From Vitellaria paradoxa (Eukaryota; Streptophyta; Magnoliopsida; Ericales; Sapotaceae), in the NCBI GenBank assembly GCA_019916065.1, contig JAINTL010000106.1, forward strand, positions 186,001 to 250,000: DNA of 64,000 nucleotides, in the 5' to 3' direction. The notes under the pieces are model-generated. The model worked only from the letters and a program-made list of their open reading frames with translations. It ran no database searches and was not told the origin of the DNA. Positions 46,118 through 59,340 of this stretch are shown in pieces. How positions within the stretch are numbered: the stretch's first letter is position 1; every line of letters starts with the position of its first letter. The position numbers and the translations under genes were made by a program.

Positions 46118-49014
46118 TCTTTTTACCGATTAAAATCATCGCTTTGAGGGCCCTCTAGCTATTGTATTAACATTTTGTGTTAATTGACTCAAACCAAAAA
46201 GACTAAATGGGAAACGCGCGCTTTCCACGAGTCTGCAAGACTCCTATGCAAGTCTACAAGTCTGCTTTCCAGAACAAGTCTTTTGCGAAAAGTCTTTTGT
46301 GCAAGTCTGCGCGCCCGCGTTCCAGCTTGATTAGCACTAGTACGTGATCCATTGACCAGTGACTAAGTCCATATATTTATTTTTAATGTTAATTTGGTAA
46401 ACAGTATATGATTAATAATACTCTATATAGTTATAACTTTCACTTAATCTTTAAAAAAAAATCTAAATTTGAGCTAATTATATATAAAAATAATCTTCAT
46501 ATCGTAATAAGTGTTAATTTTTTAGATCTCGTTTTAAAAAAATATGACTTCATATAAAAATAATTATTAATAAAATAAAAAATATAAAAACACCACAATA
46601 AATATTTCTCTAAAATTACTTGAGACAATGATTTATTTTTTATATATGATGCCACGACTTTACATTTATTAATTTAGTTATATAATTTTTATTAAGGATA
46701 TTTATATCAAAAATTAATTTACATAATTACATTTTCATTAAATTGTAACATCTTTATAGTATTTAAATTGATCTGATCCCAGCATTGTTATTATAGATTA
46801 AAAAATTACAGACGGATCAAAAAATCCATGTCCTATATGAATTTCTAATGAAAGTTTTTTTTTTTTTTTTGAATGCTAATATCGTTTTAAAAAAATAAGT
46901 AAAAATACTTAAAATTTGGAAAAATTACAAACAGATTAAAAATCCATGTCCTGTATGGGTTTCTGAAGATATAACTCGAACAGAGTTCCTCGGCAAATAT
47001 GTAGAATACCAGAAAAAAAAAAAAAATTATGATTTTCACTAATAACCCATGCCCATTAAATCAGGCATGTACGTAGTCATTTAGTGTTTATTCAACTAGA
47101 ATTATTGGAATTTTTTTTATTATCGAAAAAAAAAAAAATCAAACCTGAACCAAAAATTGAACTACTCAACTAAAATAACCGAAATAGTTCCATTTGATTC
47201 TGGTAAAAATGTATCACTTTAAAATCTTTTTATATGTATAAATATCTATTTGTTTTTATACATTTATTATTATTATATTATTCAAAATCATATTATATAT
47301 ATAAATATATAATTTCTAATTTGTTTCTGTATGAAATTATTATATATAATTAATATTTTATATATTTATATTTATCTAATTTTTAATTTATTTCTAATTC
47401 AATTTTCAGTTATTTCGATCCTTCAGATATAAAAATAAGAATCGGACCTAATTTTAGGTCTAAAAAATAACTAAAATTAAACTGATAATCAAATTAGTTG
47501 AACTGAGTAATTAAAAACTACAACTTTTTTTTGTTTAAGTTTGATTTTGCACACCTCCAATTTTTATTATGCCAAACATTAATTTACCCATCAAAAATTA
47601 AGTTAGGTACAGTATTGGAAACACTAATTCAATAGTTATTCCCCAGTATGACATGGTGTGCCAATTTTGTGTTCAATTTGCGAATTTGTTTTTTATGAGA
47701 AACTTTTAGCCTTTATTTGGTGTTTGTAGAACCGAAACGAAAGAGAATAGATTCCAAAAAATATCATTTTTACTGGTTGTTATAACGTAAAATAAATGGA
47801 AGAATCATGAAATTTGTGAAAGAAAGGAAAGAATTAATTTTATAAACAAAGTGTCTTTCATTTTTCTAAAGTCCCATCATCCTCTCTCTGCTCCCTAATT
47901 CCAACGTATAGACGCGTTAATTTCAAAGACTCGTCCTTCACGTTTATTGTAAGTCTTTCAGCCAGCACTATATAAGAAGTATTTTGATTTCTCAATTTGG
48001 AAGCATCGTTTACAATTTTTACTTATTTATTTATTTTATGAATGTAAATAACACAAGAAATGCCTGAAATTATAAAAATTCACATACCCGTGTGAAAAAA
48101 AATTAATATTTTTTTTAGCATACATGGGTTTCTTTTTTATTTTTAAGCATTTCCTATTTACAGGTTATTTTTTAAAATATATAAAACAAATAAATAAATA
48201 AAATTTTTATAGCAAAAAAGTCATACAATATGAAAAAAAAATTCAAAAGAAAAAAAAAACTGACTTCTTTTTACAAAACTAATGAATTTTTCTCTCGCTA
48301 ATGAATAAGGTTAAGGAATTCATTGATCTAACTAATCCGTTCTTACTTTGGATTTGCTTTTGTTATTTCCTTCTTTCCCTTCAATATTTTGATTTTCTTG
48401 TAATGATATTGATCTCGTATGTTCCTTATCTTCTATTTTATAAAGTATAACTACTTTAAACATACTCTACTGTCAAAATGGAAGTTACAAAATAAAACGG
48501 ATTAAATTCTATTTCATAACAATTAATTACTTAAAAACATTTACTAATTGAATATATATAACATAAAAAAAAAATAAGAGAGAAGAGAGTTCATGATTTA
48601 GGGTTTTCATTACCTTTAGATTTGTTTTAATCCACATATTTGAATAAAAAATCAAAAAATAAATAGATATGTATTTTAATGTGTTCAAAGAATATATATA
48701 TTCGGCACATGTTAAATATAGATACAAAACCTATTTTAAAGTTTCATACATATTTAATAATATATATCAAAATTACAGTAAGGTGGGAGTAACGAACCGG
48801 AAATGATAATCACAAACTTTTATACGGATGAAAATCATCGCTTTGGGGACCCTTTAGCTTTTGAATGGAAAACCCTTTCTACAAGTCTGCAAGACTTATA
48901 TATGCAAGTGATCTACAAGTCCGCTTTCCAGCTCAAGACTTTTTTGTGCAAGTCCACGAGCCTGCTTGACGTTTTACAGCCAGCACTATATAAGTAGGGA
49001 TGGTTTAGACTAAA
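46118..49014 (+). repeat. RLP 5'-flank block, copy U3 (promoter only)
   Basis: Close copy of 1-3102, including the modules at 46132 and 48831. It ends at GGTTTAGACTAAA (49014) and then joins sequence equivalent to U1 position 10568. So the start region of the RLP transcript is present but its coding region is not. Confidence 0.88.
48987..48993 (+). promoter_or_regulatory. Orphan RLP promoter TATA box (U3)
   Basis: TATATAA in the context CAGCCAGCACTATATAAG, equivalent to the TATA box at 3075. No RLP gene follows; transcription from it would run into the 3' block. Confidence 0.5.
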
Positions 49015-52000
49015 TAATTATTTTATTAAATACATTGTTACTATTATTTTAATTTCATTTCTGCTAGACACTATGAATTTACCAAAATTTGGAAAAAGGT
49101 ATGTTAAATCAATCCATTTAGTCATTCATATCATCCAAATCTCATATCTTTGATATATCATTATTCAATTATTCTACAAATCATTCAAATCTAATCTTTA
49201 TTTTCATCAAATCAAATAGTAATTATCTGATATTTTAAGTTATCAACTTATCATCCCCATTCTTTATCTTCATCAATTAAATAGTTCAGTTGCTCTTCCA
49301 TCATCCAAATCTAATCATTCTTCAATACATAAGCAGAGATCAAATTAGAATTGTCTAAAATAAGAGAGAAAAGAAACAAATAAAGATAATACTTGTATAA
49401 CTCTTATCCGTTGATTTTCATAATCTTCTTTCTTTGTTTTCTTTTATTTTTAGCTTATTTATAATTTTTTATTTGTTTGGGATACAAATATGGTGGTTGT
49501 CTATTTTTTTATCTATTGAGAGTGAAATGGTAGAATGTCTTGATTATAAAAATTTAATAAATAATTTTGTAACTGAGAAAGTTAAAAAAAAATGAGATAA
49601 GGAGTTACCTAAGTTAGGCCTCTTTAAAAGTTTTGCTTAAGACCTCTAAATTTCTAGACACAATCGTAACGGGTTTAAAATTATACAGATTTCTATACTA
49701 GAATAAGAATTCTACGCCATTTAGTCATCAACATAAAAATTTAGCAATTAGGATCATAGAATCAATTAGGTTAGCTTAGTTGGCTAGCACGTTTGTTTTC
49801 TATGTGGAAGTTTAGGGGGTTTGAAATTCTTAAATCACTCTTCCAATGGTAATACAAACAAGCAAAGTAATTAAACTATCAAAAAGAAAAACTAGATTGA
49901 TGACGGAAAAACTCTTCCCAAAACAACAACATAAAAACTCCGAATCCGATCATGGAGATCAACAAAAACTTTTATCATACAAAGTTTAGTTGTAAGAAAA
50001 TTGATTATGAATACTTTACAACTCATTGCACATATTCTGTCAACCTCTTACTCTACTTTTTGATACACCATTGCCAAATAGAAAAATAGCCTCAGACTTA
50101 TCAAAGAGAAAAAAAATCAGTCTTGATCTCTTTCAAGGTCATATGCAAAACATGAAAACAATTTCTGGTAATTTGTCAATGAAACATTGAAACAATCTCT
50201 TAGAACAGGTCTCTCTTAATCTCTTCTTTTTCATTGCAAGTTTGAATCTATATGTAAAGAATAACAAGTAGATCTAGTCTATAAAAAACTAGAAGTAAAA
50301 TTTCCTGAGCTTGAAGTCTTGACTAAGATGTGACCGAAGCTACAAGCTTTACTAGATAAGTCTGCTATCTACATAATCTCTCAGCTGGGTTGTAGATATG
50401 TATTGAATATTTTCATTACTTACTCGATGGATTGTATTTACCTTTAGAGTTGTCCTAATTTTTATCTCAACCCTAAATTTCATTCAAACTGGAGTATTCT
50501 TATCAACCAAAATTCTAATCCAATTCTAAACTTCCTAATATATCTAGAACATGAATTACAATATCAAAACAATGTGAAATCTTTTGAGCCCCGTAAGTCT
50601 TCCAATTGTTGTTTTGTTTGGAATATGTTAATCATAAATTTTACAACCTTGCTCTTTAAAAATTTCGTAAGAAAACTCAACAAAAAATAATGTGATAACT
50701 AGAGCACTTAGACAAGTTCATTAAAGTATTATATGCCAAAAATTAAATAAATAAATAAGATGTCAGATAGAGTAAATGAGAAGAAATTAACAGTTACTCC
50801 ATTGGCAAGGCATGTATAACCAAAAAAATGATCAAAACAATGTTCTATTAAAATCTATCCACCACCATTAGCATCTAATATTAGAAAAAAGAAAAAAAAA
50901 AGAAAAAAGAAAAACTTATATAACTAACAAAAGTAAGAACCAACTACTCTCCCACCTTAGCAATAGCTCTACAACCCGAAGCAAGGGCTTGTTGACATCC
51001 CTCTCCTTAATGTGATATTATCATGAACAATAAAATAAAATAGTACCAATTGTTTTTATTTGTCAAATTATTTTTCCTTCTAAGTATTAACATCATATAC
51101 TTTGTTGAGAATTTATACTAGTAGTTATCTTGATGGTATATATTATGTTATTTTTTACAAAAATAATTTATTATTCCCTGGATATCATTGATAAATGTAT
51201 GGATTTTTTTATTTTATTTATTAGTATATAAGTATGATCAAACATTTTTTGTATTCACTATAACTTTTTCTTTAATTAATATGATATAATTTAATTTTAA
51301 AAATAATTATGATGACACAAGTACCTCGCTGGTTATAAATATATATAGCTTCTTATATTACAACTCCCACCCAATGACTTGTTACAATTGAGTAAGTCAA
51401 GTAAAACTATTTTATCAACCGCACCATGCTTACTTTGCAAGAAAAATTTAGAGAGTATTTGAAGTGAAAAAATTAGTATATATTTTGCAAAAGTTAAAAC
51501 ATTATAATTCTTGAAGTGCATAAAAAAAATTGAATTTTATAGAGAGATTTACAGAAATTTATTTATTTTATTTTTGTAGAGCTTCAAACAGCCGTTTGGA
51601 AACTTATGCCAATTGAATATCCATAAGAAAGGAATTTCCTATTTTACGGAAATAAATAATAATAAAAAAATAAAATAGGGAAGAGTCTTTTTGCCCTCCA
51701 CAAAGTTCCGTAAAGTGTCTATTATAGGCAAACTATTAAGGGATATAATGGTAAAAATAATTTCTTTATTTTGCTTTTTGAAAGAAATAAAGCCTTTTGA
51801 AATTCTAGAAAATAATAAAAAATTAAAAAATATTTTAATACAGTAAAAAAAAATTAAAAAGTTAAAATCATTTAAACATGGAGGTGATAATTTTAAAAAA
51901 TATTTAGAGGAATCATTTGCCTGTATGCCACGAACAAGATGAATGCCTTATAAACTAGCTAGCAGCCTTTATTGGAAATTTCTACGTGCTATTATTCAAA

Positions 52001-52415
52001 ATATGCCAGCGTTAATCTCAAACCTTTCTTCTTGTGAAAAGAAAATCATATTATTCCATTTGACTTTATATCGCATTGTTGAACAGTCACATATATGTAC
52101 AAAGATAGATATAAGGGGAATTGTCTTCTTCTACATTTTCTTCCTACATCTTCATCTTCCTTTACTATTCAAAACTGGTTTTTGTCTGCACACGGCTAGC
52201 CCCGTTACGAAGTTACTTCTATGCACGCAGACAACTGACGAAGCTCGGAGCCACCGGAGATGGACAATGACGCTTGCCGTTGTCCATTTCTTCTCTCTCT
52301 CTCTCTCTCTCTCTCAATTGGGAAAAAGAAAGAAAAAAAAAAGTGCTCTGAGCTAATTTGAGGTGTAAAATCAACCTTATTCTCCTTGAAATATCTGTTG
52401 AATTTTTAAGCAATT
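49015..52415. repeat. 3' duplicated block, copy in U3
   Basis: Aligns with 10568-11497 joined directly to 20704-23125. It holds the single TACAA (49978-49982) that is the empty site of the gypsy element. It ends just after a CT microsatellite (about 52290-52315) and the stretch with CACACGGCTAGCCCCGTTAC. No gene is called. Confidence 0.85.
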
Positions 52416-52429
52416 ATATAAAATATGTT

Positions 52430-53049
52430 AAATTATAATTAAATTATATAATTTTTATATCATTTAATTCAACAAATATAAAATATATTAATTATAGTTT
52501 AATTTGAATAAAATATTTTTCATAATAATTTAAATAATTTAATTATGATGTTTATTAAAATAATGTAATAAAATATATTTCATATTAAATTAATAAATTA
52601 AATTAAATTAACTATTAAATTAAATTTAAATTATGTAATTCTAAATTAATTAATTTAATTTTATTATGCATTGAAAATAATTTAAAAAAATATATTTTAT
52701 ATAAATTAAATTAATTAAATTAAATTACATGAATTAAATTAATTATGATATTTACTCAAAATAATTTGATAAAATATATTTTTATTAATTTAAAGTTAAA
52801 TTAATTAGTTTAATTTTATTATTTATTAAAAATAATTTTATAATATATGTTTCGTATTAATCAAAATAAATTAATTTAATTTAATTATTTATTAAAATTA
52901 AATTAATAAAATATATTCCATATTAATTTAAACAATTAATTTAATTATATTATTTATTAAAAATAATTTTAATTAAATAAAATTAGTAAAATAATTTATT
53001 TTAATATAATATAATATAAGAAAATTGACAAAATATTTTCAAACAGGGA
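52430..53049. mobile_element. TTAA-family element, 5'-incomplete copy
   Basis: AT-simple interior like the other family members, ending AAATATTTTCAAACAGGGA, followed by CTAA where intact copies have TTAA. The other end could not be found next to the duplicated block. Confidence 0.45.
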
Positions 53050-53560
53050 CTAAGGGTGTAATTTTTAAACCTGTGTCTCAACCATGTATTTGGAATGGTC
53101 TTTGAATGAGTTAATCTCTCTTACGAATAATCATAGTTAAGTAAATGTTAATACATAAAGGAGGGAAGGATTTCATGCTTAATTAGAAAATAGGCCCCAA
53201 AATACACGGGTCAAATTTCCAAGGGTCAGCACGAAGCATCCTTTTTCCACAACCTTGACACTTTTGCCTCCCACAAAATGTCATAAAATCGATAAACTAT
53301 CATTAATTCCGGGGACGAGGGGTCACTGTTTTCTTCCGCTCCACTTCCGTCAACATTCATCTACCATAGAAATTTAAATATTTACGCATATCAACAATGT
53401 TTAGACTTGACAAAATTGACTTAGCTCGTGTTTGATCATTTAAGTTGGGTTTGGAGTTTTAAAATAATTAAAAAATTTTAATTTTTATTAATTTTTTTTA
53501 TCAATTTTATCAAATTTCAAACTGTAATTTTTAAATGTTTGATTTCCAAGTTTGATTAAA
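53050..53560. repeat. Triplicated unit, copy R1
   Basis: A sequence found three times (here, 55417-56040, and 57060-57475 continued at 58008-58085). It includes AATAGGCCCCAAAATACACG, CAAGGGTCAGCACGAAGC, CAAAATGTCATAAAATC and TCCGTCAACATTCATC. It is less AT-rich than its flanks but has no conserved reading frame. Confidence 0.8.
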
Positions 53561-54749
53561 TGTCTCATCTATGGTAGATCTTTAAAAGATAGCAATAATC
53601 CTATCATCGAGGAAAGTTTGTCCCTTTAAAAGCTACCAAAGAACACTTATTAAAACATTGAGCTTTTGCCAAAACATTCTCCTAAAAAGATTACTAAGGA
53701 AGTTTTAAAGTTTCATGTCCTGTGTAACAAAGCTTTCATTACCAAAATCTCTTATGAGAGTCAAACCTCTTCACCTAAGGTTTTAATGATAAATCTTTCA
53801 ATTTCAAGTCATAATAATTGAGTTTAAATTGTGTTATAAAGTTAAATTGAATGAATCATCAATATATCACCATTTGAAATGGATTGGAACCAAACTTTTC
53901 ATTGTGTTGTTTAAAATCAAACCTTTATTTTCAATTTCTTTATTTTTAAGTGACCTTAGTTATTGGTGCTTTACCTTTGTTTTCTTTTAAGCTTTAATCT
54001 TCAAACTATCTCTGCAAACAAATGAAAACATTTGCTTGAACAAAATCATTAAATTCATTGTCAAGTTTATTTCAAGCTTAATCAAATTTCTCTAAAACTT
54101 ATTTTCTTAAGCATTTTTCAAACAAGTTCTCCCTATGGATTTGATCTTGATCTTATTAAGTAAATACTACATTGTATACTTTTATACTTGGAAGTTAACC
54201 AAAACACTTTTTGTGAGCAGTCAACTATTTTGGACCCATTATCGGGGAGCGCTAGAAAATTGCAAAGGAGATTAGCTTTGGGAAGCTTTTTAGGTAAGGA
54301 ATTAACTTCACCACCACCATTAGACGCTTACGCTTGATCTGGGTAGCCAATTAGGCTCTTACGTCTGTTTGGAGCCTATCTCTATTTGTGAGTATTAGTG
54401 CTTTACAGTGTGATAAATCTTATGAGTTAATGCCTCACACTTAATTCTGGGAGAGCCTAACTCTCACTGATAAGGGAGCCTAGCTCATATAATGGGTCTA
54501 GTTTGTGCAATGTGGGCTAAGTGGCCTAGTGATAGATAAGTGAAACATAAATATGTTGAGATGTTTCATGAATATATTGAATATGATGACAGTTCATATT
54601 CTACCATTCAGTCCTATCATATATAACAATTATAGTATACATGCTAGACATATTTATGAGAGTCATGATTCAAAAATCACCGGTTTTATGAATTGTAAAT
54701 CATTCTCAATTTCTAGAGTATAACTTGCTCATGTGAATTATTTGAATTG
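53560..54749. other. Unassigned stretch, perhaps an old LTR element
   Basis: No coding frame. At 54231-54250 the string TGGACCCATTATCGGGGAGC resembles a worn Asp-tRNA primer binding site of Athila-type elements (13 of 18 positions, compared from memory). The preceding AGT/TTGTGAGCAG context fits an LTR end. Repeated GAGCCTA strings lie near 54375, 54450 and 54477. Confidence 0.3.
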
Positions 54750-55420
54750 TTAAGGGGTCGTTTAATAATTCTATCTTTTTTTTCACTTATATTTATATGT
54801 TTATGTTTTTTACTTTTTGTTTTTTGTTGCCCTTTTCTTAGATGAAATCTGAAATTGCTTTTAGAAATATAATTTTGTTTACAATTATTAATTTTTTATT
54901 TTCATAAAATATTTAATTTTATTAGTTTTTATAATATTAATTGAATTTAATAAAATATTTTTCATATTAATTTAACTTAATCTAATAATTAATTAAATTA
55001 AATTAAATTAAATTAATTATGATATTTATTCAAAATAATTTAATACAATATATTTTATATTAATTAAATTAAATTAATTTAATTATTTATTAAAAATAAT
55101 TTAATAATATATTTCATATTAATTAAATTAAATTATTTATAAAAATAAATTAATAAAATATATTTCATATTAATATAATTATATAATTTAAGTTTAATAA
55201 AATGAATAAAATAATTTATTTTATTAGGATGCAACAAAAATTAACAAAATGTTTGCAATAAAAAATATAGTGAAAATACTTTTTTTATTTACTTTTTTTA
55301 TTTAAGTTTTTATATTTTTAAAAACAAAAAAAATATAAAGTAATAAACATTTTTTTGTTACAAATTTACAAAATTTTGAAAATATAAATAGAAAACAAAA
55401 AGTTATCAAACAAGAGTTAA
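54750..55420. mobile_element. TTAA-flanked inverted-repeat element, copy 2
   Basis: Element 54754-55416 starts GGGGTCGTTTAATAATTC and ends AGTTATCAAACAAGAG, with TTAA at 54750-54753 and 55417-55420. Its left subterminal part is the reverse complement of the right part of copy 1 (CTGAAATTGC, TTTGTTTACAATTATTAA). No transposase. Confidence 0.75.
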
Positions 55421-56040
55421 GCGTGTAACTTTTAAAGCTGTGTCTTAACCATGTATTTATTTAGAATGGTCTCTGAAGGAGATAATCTCCCTTTCGAATA
55501 ATCGTAGTTAAGTAAATGTTAATCCATTAAAAGAGGGAATGATTTCATGCTTAATTAAAAGTTAAAGATGTTAGAAAATAGGCCCCAAAATCCACGTATG
55601 GGTCAATATTCCAAGGGTCAGCACAAAGTGTCCTTTTTCCGCAACCTTGAATCATCCTTTTCCCACAAAATGTCATAAAATCAATAAAGTATCATTAATT
55701 AACTTCGGGGACCAGGGGCCATTGTTTTCCTCCACTCTATTTCTGTCAACATTCATCCACCACAAGAAATTTAAACATTTAAGCGTGTCAACAACGTCTA
55801 GACTTGGTAGGATTGACTCTATTTCTGTCAACATTCATCCACCACAAGAAATTTAAACATTTAAGCGTGTCAACAACGTCACTTGGTAGGGTTGACTGAG
55901 CTCGTACTTAAACATTTGGGTTGGATTTAGAGTTTTAAAAAAGTTGAAAAAAAGTTTATTAGTTTTTACTAATTTTCTTTATCAATTTTAAAACTATAAT
56001 TTTTAGCAAATATAATTTTTTTTAAATCATTCCTAATTTC
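55417..56040. repeat. Triplicated unit, copy R2
   Basis: Second copy of the unit at 53050. It contains an internal 82-bp tandem duplication (55734-55815 and 55816-about 55893), which is absent from the other two copies. Confidence 0.8.
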
Positions 56041-56058
56041 TGGAGTATAACTAAATTG

Positions 56059-56636
56059 CTAAGAGATTATTTGGTAATTAATGCTGTCATTTTTATATTT
56101 ATATTTTTTATTTTTTTTGTTTTCTATTACCTTTTTTTCTGAATGGAAAATTGATACTGCATTTAAAAATATAATTTTGTTTACAATTATTAATCTTTTT
56201 CATAAAATATTTAGTTTTATTGATTTTTAAAATATTATTGAATTCAATAAAATATATTTCATATTAATTTAATTTGATTTAATTTAATTAAATTAATCAA
56301 TTAAATTATTTATTTAAAATCATTTATTTAATAAAATATATTACATATTATTTAGATCATTAATTTTATTTTATTTTATTATTTGTTAAAAATAATTTTA
56401 GTTTAATAAAATGAATAAATTAATTTATTTTAATATGATACAACAAAAATTGATAAAATGTTTGCAGCAGAAAAATACAGAGTGAAAATATTTTTTTTTT
56501 TACATTTTCTATTTAAGTTTTATTTTTTTGGAAATAAAAAAATGTAAATAATAAACATGTTTTGATTGTCAGTTTACAAAATTTTGAAAATATAAATAGA
56601 AAATAGAAAACAAAAACATTACAAAAAAAGGGTTAA
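56059..56636. mobile_element. TTAA-flanked inverted-repeat element, copy 3
   Basis: Element 56063-56632 resembles copy 2 (TGATACTGCATTTAAAAATA, TTTGTTTACAATTATTAA). The right flank is TTAA; the left flank is CTAA, a likely point mutation of TTAA. It lies at the same place relative to the triplicated unit, so it was probably copied along with it. Confidence 0.65.
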
Positions 56637-56639
56637 GCA

Positions 56640-57060
56640 TGTAACTTTTAAGGCAGTCTCTACCATCTATTTAAAATGGTGTCTGACACTCCATTTGAAA
56701 GGGTAGATTTGATGGGATTTGATTTCATTTGATAAAAATTTTCATCAATTTTTATGCTTAGAACTAAAATAAAATTTTATGAGTTAGATTCGATTTCATT
56801 TCATAACTTAAATTTTAAGATTTCTATACAATTTTAAATCCCATCCAAAACAATAGGATTTGATGAGAATTTATTATTTTTTTAAGCAATCTAAGTAAGT
56901 GAACACTCTTATATTATATTTACCATTTTTTTACTTCCTATTCTATAGTCAAACTTGGTATTTCACTTAAACAAATCAATTCAATTTTTAAATTTAAAAT
57001 ATGTATTTATTTAAGCAATCAATTTATATTAAATTAAATTAATTTTTTATTTTAAAATGA
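56640..57060. other. AT-rich sequence, no gene seen
   Basis: Possible short inverted-repeat insert (TTTGAAAGGGTAGATTTGAT near 56693, with TTTGATGAG and AAATCCCATCC near 56850), not resolved. No coding frame. Confidence 0.35.
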
Positions 57061-57475
57061 AATCAATTCTGATAGTGAAATATTTCTTACGAAGTGCGAA
57101 TGAGCTAATCTCTCTTGCGAACAATCATAGTTAAGTAAATGTTAATACATGAAAAAGAGGGAAGGATTTCATGCTTAATCAGAGGTTAAAGATGTTAGAA
57201 AATAGGCCCCAAAATTCACGTATGGGTCAATATTCCAAGGGTCCGCACGAAGCGTCCTTTTTCCGGAATGAATCATCCTTTTTCCACAAAATGTCATAAA
57301 ATCAATAAACTATCATTAATTAATTGCGGGGACCAGGGGCAATGTTTTCTTCCACTCCATTTCTGTCAACATTCATCTACATAGAAATTTAGACATTTAG
57401 GCGTATCATCAACGTTTAGGCTTAATTGACTGAGTTGACTTAGCTCATGTTTGATTATTAATTTAGGTTGGGTTT
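57060..57475. repeat. Triplicated unit, copy R3
   Basis: Third copy, interrupted after GTTGGGTTT by the short solo LTR, and continued at 58008-58085 (AGAGTTTTAAAAAAATTTAA). Confidence 0.8.
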
Positions 57476-58007
57476 TGTGAGGTATAAAAATAGTTTGTCC
57501 GACCACAAGAGTGGTCCACCGATCATAAATTACACTCCGGAACAGGGGTATATTCTAGTTAAATTGGAACTAAATAGTTTGCTAGTTACGTTGTATAATT
57601 ACTTTACATACTACACTACTACACTGCTCCTGAATCTTACATCATTTGACATTTAATGTTAGCCACCTACCTCCACTTTAAGTCATATCAAAATAAAGTG
57701 ATAGTCAAATCAACAAAAAGCTAGACAGACACTCCATCTATAAATACCAAAAACCAAGACAGCGTAAGGGTTCTTCTTTTTCGGCTCCTTTTTCTCTCAT
57801 CCTCTTCTCTCTCTCTACTCGTTTATTTGAGTTTATGATCTATATGAGTTGCTGACTTAAGCATCGGAGTGTCCTTGGTCGGGGACCAACTCCGATCGCT
57901 TTATTTTACCATCTTCTTGCTTGCAGGCCGCTGGGAGGGGATTTCAATGAACAAGGGAGAGAAGGGGTCTATGGAGAAGAGGATAAAAAATATTGCCGAA
58001 CAGGCTT
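57471..58007 (+). mobile_element. 527-bp solo LTR
   Basis: Insert 57476-58002 starts TGTGAGGTATAAAAATAG and ends TATTGCCGAACA (TG...CA ends), flanked by GGTTT and GGCTT, a 5-bp duplication with one change. Copies R1 (near 53447) and R2 (near 55917) read straight through this point. It contains a TATA box (TCTATAAATACC near 57738), a CT-rich leader and the string CTTAAGCATCGGAGTGTCC, which is common in plant LTRs. Confidence 0.75.
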
Positions 58008-58085
58008 AGAGTTTTAAAAAAATTTAAAAAAAATAATTTTTATTAATTTTACTTTTTTTATTAATTTTATGAATTATCAAACTAT

Positions 58086-58414
58086 AACTTTTAGAAACGC
58101 GGAAATCACAAATCTCTATGCCAATAAAAATCATCACTTTGGGGCCCTTTAGCTTTTGCGTTAACATTTTACATGTTAATTTATTCAAACCAAAAAGATT
58201 GAATGGAAAACGCTCTCTACAAGTTAGCAAGACTCATTTGCGCGCAATAATGCAAGTCTAAAAGTCTGCTTTGCAGCTCAAGTCTTTTCTGTGCAAGTCT
58301 ACGCTTTCCAGCCATGTTAGCACTAGCATATGATCCCATGATGACTGACACCGAGATATGTATTATACATTAATTTTTAATGTTAATTTGGTAAACTATG
58401 TATAATTACTAATA

Positions 58415-58445
<31 letters not shown>

Positions 58446-59340
58446 GAGTTATAATCTTCACTTAGGACTGTTTGGAGCAGAAACTTTATCTAACAAATTT
58501 ATTAATTTTTTAACTTTCTTTAGTTTTACTAACTTTTGTTTATAAAGTAATTTCTAACTTTCTCTAATTTCCACCAACTTTTATTAACATTCTTTAATTT
58601 TCTCAAAATTTTATAAACTTTTTTTAACTTTAACAGATTTTTTTAACTATTACAGATTTTTAACTTTTACAGATAATATGAAAAAATCCAAAAATGAAAA
58701 AAAAAATGGCTTCTTGCTATGTAACTTAGCGATTTTTCTTTCGCTAATGAATAAGGTTAAGAGATTCATCAACCTAGCTAATCCGTTCTTATCATGGTCT
58801 TCCTTTTGTTATTCCCAGCTTCTTTCCGTTCAATTAATTAGGAATACGGAATATAAATACGATACGAGTACAAATATAAATATAAAATTTTTAAAAATTT
58901 AAGAAACAGATATAATTGGAATACGTAAAAAAATATATATTTTTATATATTCTTATGAGTTATATTTGTGCATATAACACAGATATATGTAAGAAAGCTA
59001 ATTTATGAGTTCAATGCATAATTCAATATGTATCTAACATAAGAAAATAAGAGAGGTGGGATTTTATAATTTTAAAGATTTTCACTACCTAAATTTAAAT
59101 TTGTTTTAATCCATATATTTGGACAAAAGGATGAGAAAATAATTAGATACACGTCACATAATTTGTTCAACACGTATTTTATTATGTTTAAAAAATATAT
59201 ATATTCAATACATATTGAATATAAGTATGATGTTTATTTTGAAGTTCCGTATTTCATAGCATATACTAAAATTATATTGAGGTGGGAGTTAAGGAAATTA
59301 ATGGAAATGATAACTGCCAGAAGCAAGGAAATCACAAATC
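58086..59340. repeat. Flank repeat before unit U4
   Basis: Contains a module copy at 58126-58345, a TA microsatellite (58425-58445), the insert related to 41972, and from 58680 a copy of 45470-46117. No gene seen. Confidence 0.65.
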
